A stretch of 64,000 nt of DNA, taken from NCBI GenBank assembly GCA_905221615.1, contig CAJNDT010006192.1:120001-184000 (forward strand). The letters are read 5' to 3'. The notes under the pieces are model-generated. The model was not told the DNA's origin. It searched no databases and saw only the letters and a list, made by a program, of their open reading frames with translations. The translations under genes and the position numbers were made by a program. This document shows, one piece after another, positions 30,880 through 43,335 of the stretch (position 1 is its first letter; the number at the start of each line of letters is the position of its first letter). The DNA comes from Symbiodinium sp. CCMP2592. Taxonomy: Eukaryota > Sar > Dinophyceae > Suessiales > Symbiodiniaceae.

Positions 30880-32014
30880 GATAGGAACCCAACATTCTAC
30901 TGCACAGGCACTTAGGATCCTTTGAGTATCCGGGGATCCATAAACAGACAGCCACGCATAGACACTAAAACATGCCGTAAATCACTCAACCCTAAACCCG
31001 AAATCGGGTAACCGGAAGCTCTCAAACTGCTTTTAATCATATAATCACAAGCTACACCCCCAAAGCCCTAAGCGCTAACCCCAATGCCCTCACCCACCCC
31101 CAAGGCCCGTATGCAAATCCATGACGCCGTGTACATCAGTTCCAATTCTTAAGGCCTCTTTCTCGCGCAAAAGCCTAAACCCTCAAGCACCCTAAACCCT
31201 AAACCTAAAACCAGGCCGGTCCCGGCAGAACTGATCAGTCCCCCTGAACCGTAAACCCTAAACCCAGCCTTTTTTCCACAGGTCGCCGATCTCCTTCAAG
31301 GCTTTCTTCAAGGTCTCTAACTCCTTGGCATAGGGCTGTTGGGTCTTTAGGGTTTAGGGCTTAGGGTCTGAAATTCAAGGGTTGCCTCGTGTGATGCTTT
31401 TCGCTTGCACAGGGAAGTGTACTTCGAGGGCTTGTTGTGGCAGTTTGAATGTCTATGTACATAATTTGCGCCGATGTGACAATGCGAGCTCTGGTGAAAT
31501 GGAGGGTGAACAACTTCTGCAGTCTAGATGATCGTATTTCCACGAGTAAACTATCTTGGGGTGTACTAAGTTTGCAGTTTGGGGTGTCGGATTGAGGTGT
31601 ATGGGTCTATAGGCGAGTTTCAGCACTTGAGGGCCTTGAGGCTGATAAGCATCTGCATCGTTCACAGATGCTGAAAATCTTCAGCCAGAAGCAACGAAGG
31701 TGAGCCTCCTCCACACACCATGCAAGATTTCAGGCGTGGGATTGCAATTGCGACGATCTTGGGATTTTGGGATTTAGGGTTCGCGATTTAGGGTCTAGGG
31801 TTTAGTGTTGGGCTTTTAGAGTGGATTTTAGGGTTTAGGAAGAACTCCAAACTGTATAGTATAGGAATGCATAGGAGATACTACGTATACTTACGATGTA
31901 GGAAGAGGCACCAAGTACGGTTTCGAGTTCCCCCGTAACGGTTTTGAATGCGATAAAAAGGAGGCCCTGGCAAGGAGCCTCTATTGCGGGCGATGAAAGA
32001 AATGTATGTATACA

Positions 32015-32048
<34 letters not shown>

Positions 32049-32576
32049 CATATCTATATATATATACATAACTATAAGTATAAATATACATATAAATATA
32101 AATACGAATATGAATATAAGTATAAACATAAATACGAATATAAATATAAGTATAAATATGGATATGAATATATAATATGTATATATATATACAATAAATA
32201 TATACATATGTATATATATATATATATATATACATACATATATTGTAACCCCCCCAAGAACTACCGACCCTCGTTTTGTATAGCAAGAACCGTGTCAAAC
32301 CAGCTTTTCCGGAAGGTCAAGACCCTGTATCAGTCAAAGACTACCGAAATCAAACTCACATTTCAAGAGACTGTGTCCGTCAACTAATTCAGGTTCGATG
32401 TGAGCACGCTGTCAACGGCAACACGGTGCTATTCCACATTGGTTCGACGTGAGCACGCACTCAACAGCAACACTGTGCTCTTCCAATACAAAGCCAACTG
32501 TCTCTGGGTAAAACAAAAAAAGAAGAAAAACATCTTTGAGGAGACTATGCGGCCAAACTCTGAAAACTTTTTTGGG

Positions 32577-32765
32577 TTTTCCCCAGGAAAAAGATAGTTT
32601 CCGAGTGGAAAACCAAGTATGACAAAAAAAAATTGCACCGGAAAACCAGATGATGTGTTTGTTTTTTGGGTTTCCTTAGGAAAAATTGGTTTTGCGGTCC
32701 CAAACTATTTCTTCCCTAGGAAATGGTTGGTTTTCCACTCGAAAACCATCTTTTTCCCAGGAAAA
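32577..32765. repeat. long inverted repeat (38-bp arms)
   Basis: Arms 32577-32615 and 32728-32765, with cores TTTCCGAGTGGAAAACCA and TGGTTTTCCACTCGAAAA; a 112-bp loop lies between. Longer loop than the other hairpins. Confidence 0.6.
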
Positions 32766-34140
32766 CTTCGTATTTCACTGCGAGACCAAGATTTTCGTAG
32801 CAAAAGGTGTGTATTTGATTTATTGTTTGTGCGCGTTGCAAGTTGGTGTTGCCAATAAGGTTCCAGTGTCATCACTATTGTGATTCGATCCCGCTTAGCG
32901 TGCGCACTATACACTAGGTTGGGTAATGACCAAGACAGTATTCGGATCAGTGTTGGGGTCAATAGATAGGTAGTATTGCAAGTTTAACGCAGACTATAAC
33001 CCTGGATTTCAGGGTTCACACAGCTACCGATTTCTTCCAGCTGACTATGGTTGCAAATTCAAAAGCACATTGGGGTCAGATTCTGGGTGGTACAAAGGTT
33101 ACTATAGATGACCTTGGGCTGTACGGTCACCATTAACATAGCTGCGAATGACAAGGATAGTGTTGGGGTTGCTGTTGTTTGGAATCAGGGGTCAGTTAAC
33201 GATCCTGGTCATTATGTTGGTATCTAGTACACGTTTAACCTTAGAGTTAGTATGTGTGTACACATAAATGTCCATACACGCTTACGAGCAAGTCCGGCAG
33301 CAAGTCCGACATGATCATATAGTACATAGAAGGGTGTGCTATATACAATATACATGTTGATGTAAACAAACAAATGAATTTATGATGGCACAGAATCTAA
33401 AGGCAATCGGGCAACACCAGAGTGAAGACAGCGAGGATCGCGGTTTTAGTGGAGTTCGATTGTGTAGCTGAATAGTAGGAGGAATGCGACGTCTACCGTT
33501 GAAATAAATGTTCCTGCAATATTTAGCTTACTTCTCTATGAATAGAACAGGAACTCGTACTGGGGATGCCATGACTTTAAACTTCGGGGCTAGAATGCTC
33601 ATGCCAGGGATACCGCAACTACATCGGGATTGATGAACCTGTTGGTGAAGCCAATGAATGGTCTGGGTTTCTCCTAAGATGGGTTGCTGTTGAGGGAAGT
33701 ATCCGGTACAGTACGGAGGCTACCCATGCGAACAGCTTATGGATGGTCTTTAAACTATCGGGGGGGCCAATCAGGCTGATGTATATTATTGTATTAACCT
33801 GCAGGTCGATCTGGGTATTAATATGGGGATGTATAATGGGGTTACTAGTCGGCGCAGCATTTTATTCCATACGAACTAAGACGTCGATCTGTAAGGCATC
33901 TTTTTTGTGTGAACGTGAAAAGAGTACTACTGTCACCATTGGGGCCAATGTAAAGGTTAATTATTGGGATACTGTTGTTTAAGAGTAGGAGTCAATCAAG
34001 GCTTACGCTCATTCATACCTATTGCTGGGGCTTTGATCTGAGACGAGAGGGAGTTAATACTCGGGCCCATATTGATCTTCGGGTTGCTGGCAGTATCGCG
34101 CGGCACCTCGCGGTAGTTCTTCGGGGGGTGGTTAGCTAGC

Positions 34141-34191
<51 letters not shown>

Positions 34192-35428
34192 TATGATGCA
34201 GCCCGCCAAAGCATCATCAACATTCGCAGCACCGAGCTAGTCCAATGAGAGTTTCAGAAAACGAGGACCGATACTGCGCAGGGTTTAGGCTGGGGCGTGA
34301 AGATGGATTAGGAGGGACTGTTGCGTACTATATGGGCTCTCACTGTAGGCTGTTTTGGGACTCGGAGTTAGGTTTACGGAGCCCAATTGTTAAATAAGAC
34401 GTACTCCCTTGTTGTAACCAGGAATCGGAAGGAATTGTCTTTGCAATCGTCTTTGGCTTTTGATAGCCAGCCATCCTTGACCCTATTTCCGATAAAACCT
34501 AACACCCTAAGCCCTAAAACCCTAAACCCTACACCTTTGCTCCCTGCCTTGGCATTGAGCACGCCTATCTTTTGTAGCCTCGGACAGAGACAGAGACCCG
34601 AACCCAGGATTTGGGTTTAGGGTTTTTCGGGCTTAGAGTTTTGGGCCAAGTTCTCGGGTTTTCCCCTATCCATGAACCGCAGAAGTCCCGGCAGACAGTC
34701 CCAAGGCTGTACATCCCTTGCACAGCGAATGTCCGCGATTGAAGATTATGTAGGCTGCACCGTTTAGGCTTAGGACTTATATCGAGCTTTAGATGTCGAT
34801 CTTGGATGCACCATGTCCGCTCGTTCCAGACAGAACACTGTCGCTTTCACCATCGCTTCCTCTTTCTCTCCCTAGATCTCTCTCTCGGCCTTATGTTCCT
34901 TTACCCTAAACCCTGAACCTAAACCGCTCTCTCTCTCTCTCTCTCTCTGTCTCTCGTTCCCTCTCACTCCCTGCTGCTCGCAGTAGGGCTACCAGGATGC
35001 AGGGGCTTGGGTTTAGCACATTTATGCTTGTTTCATATGTGGGGTAGGATACTTAAAGTAGCCTAAACCCTAAACCCTACAAGCAAAGTTCGCTTAGGGC
35101 GTAGGAATACTTCATGATGCAGTTGGGACATTTAGTACCAATTTAGGGTTTAGAGGTCTGAGTCTAGCACATTTCGGGCTTCATCAGGCACACACTCTGA
35201 CGGCTTCATACGGCTTCGGAAATTCAGAGTCACATCAACCGGCGCGACTTCCGTTTTCCTATAGCCCAAATGCATACAAGCGACATGGTGGCGTGGGCTT
35301 CACTGGCCTGAAGCACAGATAATGGTTTAAGCATCACTATTGAAGGGCAACATGCGGCATGTTCTGTGAGGCATACTGCGACCAGTTCACGCTAAAGGAC
35401 ACTGTCATTATCACCACTACGATATACA

Positions 35429-35998
35429 TCAGCCATAAGCATTGAAATCATAGGCTGTCACAGTGGCTGCTGCAACCACCATATTGAGGGATTCTTCAGA
35501 CGACCCTGCCAACCCTGAAGGATCTTTCAAGCTATGGCTAACCGCCTTTTGAAACAGGTGTGACTTGTCGCTTTGGTATTCTGCAAGGGCCTGCTCTGCA
35601 TCAAGCCATTCGGAATTATATCTTAACGTAGGAACCTGATTAAGAAACCCTGGTCCTGGAACCCCCAAATAGTAGGATTCATATAAGGAGCCTCGTAATG
35701 AAGACCCAGGCTTTCTTCATCAGGTTCCTACATTACTGACGCAAGACTTGGGGAGATGGCCTGGTGCCATGGACTTGGGTAGGCCAAGACTGTAGTGCGG
35801 AACACATTTGCCCACATGGTGGGGATGAGGGAGTTCGAAGTTGAGTACAACATACCAGGGGGGGAATGGGCCGCTTTTTAACGTCATCGAACCACACAAG
35901 AACTGGGTGTCAGGCCCGCCCAAACTGGTGGCTGCAATGATTCTACAGCCTCTGATGAACTCCTTGCTGATTGCAATACACCCTTTCTAGCTGTAGAA
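35429..35998 (-). CDS. two candidate exons around a family-B hairpin intron
   Basis: The upstream exon (35732 to about 35998, after AAAG|GG or TAG|AAA) reads CIAISKEFIRGCRIIAATSL, then GGPDTQFLCGSMTLKSGPF, WYVVLNFELPHPHHVGKC and PKSCVSN. The downstream exon (35635 to 35429) reads VPTLRYNSEWLDAEQALA, then SHLFQKAVSHSLKD. Removing 35636-35731 (GT-AG) joins them in phase 0 exactly. A further likely exon upstream at about 36045-36165 reads SSVICDGPESSVMFDEDER. The protein family is not recognised. Confidence 0.6.
35629..35730 (-). mobile_element. hairpin intron, family B copy 2
   Basis: The inverted arms GGAACCTGATTAAGAAA and TTTCTTCATCAGGTTCC are bordered by TA. On the minus strand the donor GT is formed at the outer end of one arm, and the acceptor AATCAG|G lies inside the other arm, so its last bases (GTTCC) stay in the message. 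Confidence 0.7.
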
Positions 35999-36165
35999 TC
36001 CTGGCCTGGAACCTTCAAAGAGCCCGAGAAGATATGGTTTTGTTCACTCCTTCCCCATCTCCCGATATGCCTGGGGTTCGGCACACCTTTCGTCTTCGTC
36101 AAACATCACCGAAGACTCAGGCCCATCACAAATCACAGAGGACTCTTCCGGCGTGCAGAGTACAG

Positions 36166-36689
36166 GGCCAAAGCTTCCGGTGGAGCCTAGTCGACCCAAA
36201 AGACCACAGAACACACTCGAAGCTCAAACCCAACACCTCAATCAGTAAGTTAAACACTAATCTAATTAACCTGTGACTAACTCTATCACTTCGAGTCTCT
36301 TGACACCGAACTCTCAGCCCCCCCAACCTGTCCGGGATTAGGGCTTAGGGTTCCCGGTTGGTCTTTGCAGATCTTCTCTGGGGGGTAGGAGAACCGAGCG
36401 CGCGGACCTTGAGGTCGTAAGGCAAGAGATACTCACCATCGAACCGGTAGTCTTCGCCCACCTTGGAGACCACACTTTAGCCTGATACTATGTATTCGTT
36501 TAAAGTATATGAACCGTAAACCCTTATGTATCTGTGTATGTAAGTATGTAAGTATGTAATTGTGTATGTATGCATGCATGCATGCATGCATGTATGTATG
36601 TATGTGTACATGTGTATGAATATATAGTGCGTGTATAAATGTATGTATATGCATGTGTATATATATATATACACGTGCACATGTCTGTA

Positions 36690-36729
<40 letters not shown>

Positions 36730-38372
36730 CAGCATATAGCTACATATTTGTACATTCATTTATACACTGAACAATCTGCGCGACGCAAGCGTCTTCATGC
36801 GTACATGGCCGTCTTCACGGCTTATGGCTGAGGTAGTTGTTTTCTTCTGCGATTTCTCGCATCGTTGCTCTGGCGTTGATTCTGTTATGGAGGGAGTCGC
36901 CGTTGGCATGCCGTAAGTTCGCTCAGAGCTACAAATCTTGGCCGAGTGCAGCTGGCAAGTAGGGTTCTTGTCAAGTGGAATGGTGAGCGGGGTTCGTTTA
37001 GGGACGCAGGTGTCATCGCTCGAGGACATGCACGTGTCAATGCAAGCGTGGGCGCACAGCTCTGCTGCGGAACACCACGCTGCAGAAATGTGTCAGGCTT
37101 CTGTCCCTCTTTACCCTGTTGTGATTTGCTGCTTGTGGGATTCAGGATGTAGAGTTTGAGGGCCGGCTTTGACGGGTCTACAGAGGTCTGGGGGATTCTG
37201 CAGAACTTGCTCTACTACTGGCATCCGCTTATGTTCCACATATGATTGTATAAACCCCGCACTACCCCCAAATCACTAAACCCAAACTGAGTTAGGTTTT
37301 TTAAAAGAGGTTTTCAGTTGAAAGAAGCCTAGTTTTCAACTACATAAACAAAAAAACCCTGACAGAACTGCCCGAAATCTAAGGCTCCCGCAGTGTAGGC
37401 CTCGACTAGTGGATGGAGGCCGCCTCCCGAACCTCAACTCTCCGGAGCTTCGCCGAGTGATGCAGGGTTGGATTGGGGCTGAGGGAGGCTAGTGTTTTCA
37501 ACAAAGCTATGGCTGTGGGTGTTTTGACGCAGAGATTTGGTGATTGTTTCCTACATGTCTTGAAGCATCACGGCATTGTGTGCCCAGTCAATGGCTTACG
37601 CCACCTCAAGTCCGTCGGTCGCGAGTTCAAGGCACCCAGCGGGATTGTCGCGAGCAGAGAGGTTTTCCATAAGTATAGCATTCTGGTTGCCGGTTTGACC
37701 ATTGCCGAGCAATTCTCGCGGTTTGGTTGTTGTTCTGCTACGGGATAAGATAGTTTGGCGAACAGCGCAGAGTCCTAGGCATGCTTGTGTCGCTAATCAT
37801 TTCCGACCAGAGGTGTTGACGCTCGGAGGCTCGTGTGGCTTACAACGAACGCGGGTAAGAAATGAATCGGTTTAGGGTTTAGTGTTCCTTTAAAGGGCTC
37901 CATGCGGGCTTAAGGATTGGGGGGGCCTTAATGATGAGATTAAGTGAGGTCTTTTGGTATATCATACGATAGTCTTAGCGAGGAATCCGAAGGAATCGTT
38001 TTGGTTACTGTTCTGGCCAGTATACTAGCAGGCAGTTATTCCGACCTCTACGTTATTTCCGCATGCCGATGAGCGGGACTTTCAGGGCATAGCTTTCAAA
38101 AGCCCTAAACTCTAAACCCTAAACTCTTTAAACCTCAATCGCTAATTAAACTCAAAACCGTAATTGGCGCTTAGGGTTCTTGGAGTGCAGTATAAGGAAT
38201 GCTTTGCCATCGCAGGGTGCAGAAAATGACATGCGAGGGCGAAGGACTTGCGTTCGGGCTCAGGGTTTAGGGTTTATGGTTTAGGGTTTCGGGTGCAGTG
38301 TTTAGGGTTTTGGGATTTGGATCATGCAAGGGCGTTAGGACCCAGCTGATGACTCTTCCTGAAGTGGATTGC
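36166..38372. other. mostly non-coding with TGTA/TA microsatellites
   Basis: TGTA/TGCA and TA repeats at about 36530-36735, dispersed TTTAGGG, no exon I can support with splice borders. Confidence 0.35.
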
Positions 38373-38474
38373 TCAACAACTCCACACCACGACGTTAACC
38401 AAAAAGCACAAGAGGGCCACTGACAGGAACAACACTGTGGTAGCATTTCCAACGGCCTTGTCGTTTTGAAACGC
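38373..38474 (-). CDS. candidate last exon with C-terminal membrane anchor
   Basis: After GTGTGAG|G the frame reads AFQNDKAVGNATTVLFLSVA, then LLCFLVNVVVWSC and TGA. A ~22-residue hydrophobic segment at the very C-terminus would anchor the protein in a membrane. GC at third positions is high. It probably ends the exon series that lies to its right. Confidence 0.45.
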   Translation of the reverse strand, partial: AFQNDKAVGNATTVLFLSVALLCFLVNVVVWSC

Positions 38475-38663
38475 CTCACACCCTAAACCCTCAATTGGGA
38501 GTGCTCGCATCCTTGAAGGCCAGAAGGCTATGGATAATTAGAATAGGGGTAGGGGTCATGCTTTATAGCAAAATCATACCAAGAGAAACCACGGAATGCT
38601 ACTTGGTAATTATGCATGCCCCATTCAAGAATGTCCCAATTTGGTCCTAACCTGAAGCCTAAC

Positions 38664-38747
38664 TTTGGAATGCCTGAGGATGGGGTCTGTCATGAATCCC
38701 ACTAAGCTTCTTCGCAGATTGCTGTAGAGGCCTGAACATATACCGGG
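38664..38747 (-). CDS. candidate exon
   Basis: Between TTGTTAG| and |GTTAGG. Reads RYMFRPLQQSAKKLSGIHDR. Codon-like composition on the minus strand only. Likely part of the same gene as the membrane-anchor exon. Confidence 0.4.
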
Positions 38748-39064
38748 CTAACAAAAAGCCAAAAAGTCGACACGTCAAACTGCTCCGGCCAGAAGGAGAT
38801 AATGCTCCTAACCCCAAACCTTTATAAACCCTCATCTGGACATCCATCCATGACATGTTCGGGCGTTCTGAGAGGCGTGCCTTGCCAGAGCTTCGCCATG
38901 GCCAGCGATCGCTGGCAGAGGAGAATGCAAGCAGAACGAAATAAATTCCTAACCTTGAACCCGTAAAGGTCCTATAGCCTGATCAAATCGTCCACACTCT
39001 AACTAAAACCCTCAACTTCTACCTCAAAGACCTTCGCCTCTATGTAATTAGATCGTAAAGGACC

Positions 39065-39165
39065 ATGGTTTTTTGAAAGTTGAAGCTGCAGTGGTTGCAG
39101 TTGTTGCTGTGCTGAAGCTTGGACGGGGGCGCGAAGGCCGTCGAACTTGTTGATCGACTGGCTCG
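39065..39165 (-). CDS. candidate Gln-rich exon
   Basis: Reads SQSINKFDGLRAPVQASAQQ, then QLQPLQLQLSKNHG. Low-complexity but coherent; borders not resolved. Confidence 0.35.
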
Positions 39166-39369
39166 GGAAGTTTAGGGTTTAGGAGTTTAGGGTTTACACT
39201 GAACCCCAGAAAGTTGGAACATGGATTTTGGATGATTCGTGCTGCTAGGATTCCCCACACTTTACCTTCGGGGCATGAGGATAATGATGTTCCAGCTTCC
39301 TGGCTTCTACTGTAGGTTCTAGGGGTTCTTCTGGTTGTTAGGATTTGCAGCACCTATCCTTGCTTAAGG

Positions 39370-39575
39370 CCGGAGGGGTCAGGCTTGAATGGATGCGGAT
39401 GTTACGCAAGAAACGTCGGGCACGCACAGGATCCATGGTGGTCACGATCTGATTGAGACTCTCCGTAAGCTGAAGGATTTTGTAGCATAGGCTCCATATT
39501 GAGGTATCCATATCTTCTGAAAGTCCCATAGCAACTCCTTTTAGAAGAGTTGGGCTGTCAGCAGCATGCTTCAAT
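39370..39575 (-). CDS. candidate exon
   Basis: Reads LKHAADSPTLLKGVAMGLSE, then DMDTSIWSLCYKILQLTESL and DPVRARRFLRNIRIHSSL, a helical, globular-looking stretch. Exact borders not fixed. Confidence 0.45.
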
Positions 39576-40232
39576 CGAAAAGCCCGCAAACCCTAAACCC
39601 AAAACGCTAAACACTAAACCCTATGTAAGCCCTAAAGCCTAAAAGCAGGTTTTGGCTTGCAGAAGCTTCCTCGGTTGAAAGGATCGTCGAAATCCTCCCG
39701 AAGTGAAGGGGGCGCTATTCGCCTTCCCTCCAGGAGTTTCTCGCAAGCCAGGGGAGGGGATTGTAAGGGCATTTATCGTAGGGCTTTCAGGGATTTTACA
39801 AGGTCTTGCAAAGGTTGTAATATCGGGTTTTGGTCTGCTTAAAATTGTTGCGCAGGGTTCTGTATGTAATGACCCTTTTCGGAAGCATCCAACTGCTTGA
39901 GTTGAGGTGCATAACCTCTGTCTCGAAGAGAAACTCCCATCTACCGCCGGCTAGACTGAAGGAGTCAGGTTATTCTATGCTTTGAGCGGTACTTGGAGGT
40001 TCATAGGTAGTCAAAAGTATACATATACTATAAGCCTAATTAACAGGGGACTCATAACTAGAATAGGCTTTGGGGGGCCCATTATACTGTACTTATAACA
40101 AGGAAGGTCCCCCCCCCCTCCCCCAAAACAACAAAAAAGTATCGGTAACTATTAAGGCCCCTATATTCGAATACAAAAGGGCATCAGCCTTAATAAGGAC
40201 CCTATGAAAGTAAGTGCTTTCAGGCCAGAGAC

Positions 40233-40338
40233 CGGCTGTTCCGGGCTCTACCGAGGCCGTAATCAGCCCGAAGCCTATACCAAGTGCAATCAACCTAGAG
40301 AGGTCTATGGATCCAGTCATCAAGTATTTCTGTCAACG
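40233..40338 (-). CDS. candidate exon
   Basis: Reads MTGSIDLSRLIALGIGFGLI, then TASVEPGTA before a GTCTCTGG donor; an acceptor TTGACAG| lies just upstream. Mildly hydrophobic. Confidence 0.4.
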
Positions 40339-40380
40339 GGATAGACTCTTAACCGTTGGCTATATAGTATGCTGGGGAGT

Positions 40381-40577
40381 ATGTGGGTAGTTCTCTAAGT
40401 TAGGGCTCCTTTCAAGGTTCTTGTAAGGGTACCGTACTATTTATTCTGGGGACCTAAAACAGGGACCCGAATATTGAGAACTTCCCTCATGGTACCCTTA
40501 TATGATCCCTGTAGAAACCCTTCTAGATCTCTTTCAGACACCCTAAACGGGACCCCAATTTGGAGAACTACCCACAT
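40381..40577. mobile_element. hairpin element, family F
   Basis: Outer arms ATGTGGGTAGTTCTC and GAGAACTACCCACAT about 197 bp apart, longer than most hairpins in this part. Confidence 0.6.
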
Positions 40578-40731
40578 GATTGTTGGGTATGGTTAGCCCC
40601 GAACCCGGTCTCGTATACCCCAACCTAATTCCTAAGTCGCCCCTCGCCTAAACAGTTCGCCTTGCACCTTAGGCCTACGGAAATACATCGCAAACTCATC
40701 GTAGTTCTGGTTTAGAGTTCAGGGTGTCACG

Positions 40732-40831
40732 TAGGAACCTGATTAAGAAACCCTGGGTCTTGATTCGGGTTCTTTATATGAATCCTACTATTTCGGTGCT
40801 ATAGGGCCAGGATTTCTTAATAAGGTTCCTA
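40732..40831. mobile_element. hairpin element, family B copy 3
   Basis: TA, GGAACCTGATTAAGAAA, centre, TTTCTTAATAAGGTTCC, TA. Same arms and same TA borders as copies 1 and 2, with the inner sequence in the opposite sense. Confidence 0.75.
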
Positions 40832-41236
40832 CGTTAGGGTTTGGGGTTCAGGATTTGAGATGGAACGGGTTGAAAACTGATAGAAGGCTCTGGGGGTTGG
40901 TGCAGGATTTCCTTGACCAAATGTGCATAAATCTCAATAAACCGTGCGGAGCCCTGAGAAGTCTGAAAGCCTGAGCTGTTCGCTTCAGACATGCAAGGTC
41001 GCTCCTGTGGATGTCTTATGTCTTAGGTTCCATGACATGTTGCCATGCCCTTGCGCCAATGTCGCTTCCCGCTTCCGCTTCGGTTATCGAAGTCGGGCCT
41101 TCCTGATCTGTTGGGGTTGGGATCTAGAATAAGATTTTGAGGCACATTATACTATAAATGTCATCAGCAACCCCCAAAAAATTAGTATTGGTAATGATTT
41201 AGTCCCCCATAGTACTGACATCTGACGCCTTCCTAC

Positions 41237-41312
41237 AATCCGCGAGTCGAACTCAAGAAGGCGCCAAACCTCTTTGAGGATGGCATGGCCCTTCCCGATC
41301 GAGTCGCAGTTG
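41237..41312 (-). CDS. candidate exon
   Basis: Between CTCTTAG| and |GTAGGAAG. Reads NCDSIGKGHAILKEVWRLLE then FDSRI. Third-position GC is high in this frame and not in the others. Confidence 0.45.
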
Positions 41313-41810
41313 CTAAGAGGTTAGGGGCTTTAGGGTATATGGGTTTAGGGGTTCAGGGTTGAGGGGTTTTGGGCTTAGAGTTTCGGGTTTACGGAGGTTT
41401 TTGGCTTCAGAAAGGACGGTTTCAGGGCTCAGGTTAAGGGACATTTTGGCTGTAGGGTACGTCATCAGCGGTCTTTCATCGCGACAGCCAGGAAGTTTGG
41501 TACCCTCGGTCGCTGCCTGGGATCCTGGTCAAGCAAGCCAAGACCAATCCTTTTGGGGGTTTAGGGATTTGGGTGCCACGTCAACAACGACCTCCACCAC
41601 CACCAGGACCAAGCACACAAAAAGGGAGACCACCCAAAAAAAAAAACAGAAGGAGATGTAAGAGACCGAACCTAGACTGCGTCGAGACCACCAGTAGAGA
41701 ACTAGGCCCAATGCCTCGCTGTGATTTGCAGCTTCCGGAGAACCTTGATTCCTTGATGTTTCCGTGCTGAGCTCATGGCTTTAGGATGCGTGCGGGGCTC
41801 GGGGGTTGTG

Positions 41811-41916
41811 ATGTAGGGGCCTTAGTAAGTAGAATAGGTTGTTGGGGGTTCCTTATTATATATATATAGTACAGTATAGCCCCAAAACCTATTCTAATTA
41901 TTAAGGCCCTTACATT
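41811..41916. mobile_element. hairpin element, family C copy 2
   Basis: Arms ATGTAGGGGCCTTAGTAA and TTATTAAGGCCCTTACAT with inner AGAATAGGTT / AACCTATTCT and a TATATA centre. A decayed relative lies at 27225-27340. Confidence 0.7.
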
Positions 41917-42114
41917 TTACTTCCAATTCCGAGGCTGTCAACCCTAAACCTTAGCGCTTCAGCAGCACGAGGACTCAACTCAATCTGCATTCTCTTGCAA
42001 TCTGTCGGGACTCTGACGAAATGCTGCTTAGTACGAATGCTGATTGAAGAGGTATAAGGGTGGCGGTGGTAGAGTCTGAGCTAGGATCGGACGACTACTC
42101 CCCACCGCCCGAAG

Positions 42115-42236
42115 AAACACTAGGATACCCAGCAGCCTAAGAATAAAAAGGCCTCCCTTTTTGGTATTGGGTAACTTTATAAGGAACCTAGGACTACAAA
42201 AAGGGAATAAGGGTACTACTGGGCATCCTAGTTTTT
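42115..42236. mobile_element. hairpin element next to the IFDG gene
   Basis: Arms ACTAGGATACCCAGCAG and CTACTGGGCATCCTAGT. Overlaps the stop codon that closes the neighbouring exon, so it is probably another intron-borne hairpin. Confidence 0.6.
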
Positions 42237-42778
42237 GTCGACTCCCGGGGCCTGTGAGATCGTGAGAGGAAAGTCGCTGGGGTCGGGGATGTCGCCGTCG
42301 AAGATCTTACCGTCACCATCGAAGATCGGACGTCCATGTCCGGGACTCTTGGGATCGGGAACTTCGCCGTCGAAGATCCTAGTTCATGGTTTGGGTTCAG
42401 GGTTTAGGGTTTAAGGATAGGTTTAAAGGTGTAAAAAATTATTACTTATTGATTGGGTTTTAGTACCCATAAGAATGTAAAATCTTACTCAACTATGACA
42501 AAGGATCTTGCCGTTGTGGTCGAAGATCTTACGCAGGCGCCCATGTACGTCATGTACCACATACAGCTCCACACACTTGCCAAGCATGAACTTCTGCACT
42601 TGCATTGACCAGGTTTCGCTGTAGTCTATCCTCAAGGGCGCAACCACCTGAGGAGAAGCAGGGCTTTTCAGGACGCTTTTGGCACACGGGCGTACCTCGC
42701 AGACCACTTTCAGGAGTTCACAAGGCGCCCAGATAAGAAAGACCTGCAATCTACCCCGAACCTTGAGAATCTGTGTCT
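42228..42778 (-). CDS. candidate two-exon gene piece with repeated IFDG motif
   Basis: Exon 42508-42778 reads ILKVRGRLQVFLIWAPCELL, then PLRIDYSETWSMQVQKFMLG and VELYVVHDVHGRLRKIFD. Exon 42228-42378 reads IFDGEVPDPKSPGHGRPIFD, then GDGKIFDGDIPDPSDFPL. Removing 42379-42507 joins them in phase (AA + G), but the donor would be GA, a form known in dinoflagellates. The repeated KIFDxxGKIFDG suggests short tandem protein repeats. The final TAG at 42228 lies in a hairpin and may be intronic. Family unknown. Confidence 0.5.
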
Positions 42779-42866
42779 CTGTCGGAAGCATACCTATACT
42801 TCCCTCGTGTCTCCAGCGCCTTGAAGCTCATTTTAAGACTACTTCAAGACTTCCCTCTAAACCCTA

Positions 42867-42955
42867 CCTTAACCCTGAAGAGCCTGCCTTTTTAGGGTTC
42901 CCTGTTATGTTTTCCTTATATAGGTCCTTAAAAACGTAGGTTCTTCAGGGTTAGG
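42867..42955. mobile_element. hairpin element, family G copy 1
   Basis: Arms AACCCTGAAGAGCCTGCC and GTAGGTTCTTCAGGGTT. Family copies at 58881-58975 and 60089-60180. Confidence 0.75.
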
Positions 42956-43084
42956 GGTCAACCCTAAACTCAAAACCCTAAACCGTTCCCACGTTTCCTG
43001 ATCCCTGAAACCTAAAGCCAAAGCACTGCAAGGCCTAGCCCCTGAGTCTCGAAACCTCTTACCCTGACCACCCCCCAGGTGGAC

Positions 43085-43268
43085 TACGGCTGATGACATA
43101 AATCGAACCCTGGGGTTCCTTTAACGGGATCTATAAGGGTACGTTTACGGGGTTCCTTGAAGGGATGGATCTATAGGGGGTTTAGGGTTTAGGATATGAA
43201 TCCTGCATTACTTGAATGACGCTAGACTATGGGAATTATGGTACATTCCCTATGCTGGGTAATGCAGG

Positions 43269-43306
<38 letters not shown>

Positions 43307-43335
43307 GTATATATATATATCATCATCATCAACCG
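43085..43335. mobile_element. hairpin element, family H copy 1, with insertions
   Basis: Outer arms TACGGCTGATGACATAAATC and ATCATCAACCGT, inner arms AATCCTGCATTAC and GTAATGCAGGAT. Enlarged relative to copy 2 by ~110 bp on the left and a (TA)n expansion on the right. Confidence 0.55.

Larger units (their letters stand above)
30128..35428. other. mostly non-coding; microsatellites, CCCTAAA and two hairpins
   Basis: Includes (TA)n at about 30833-30880 and 34143-34195, mixed TA/TAAATA repeats at 32005-32240, a short CT run near 34927, a 59-bp tandem duplication (GTTCGAYGTGAGCACGC at 32392 and 32451) and dispersed CCCTAAA. No coding island convinced me here. Confidence 0.45.

Noticed and set aside
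31835..32387. Tyr/Ile-rich open frames
   Set aside because: Derived from TA and TAAATA microsatellites.
40036..40220. Another hairpin element
   Set aside because: Only short, scattered inverted matches; no pair of arms convincing enough.
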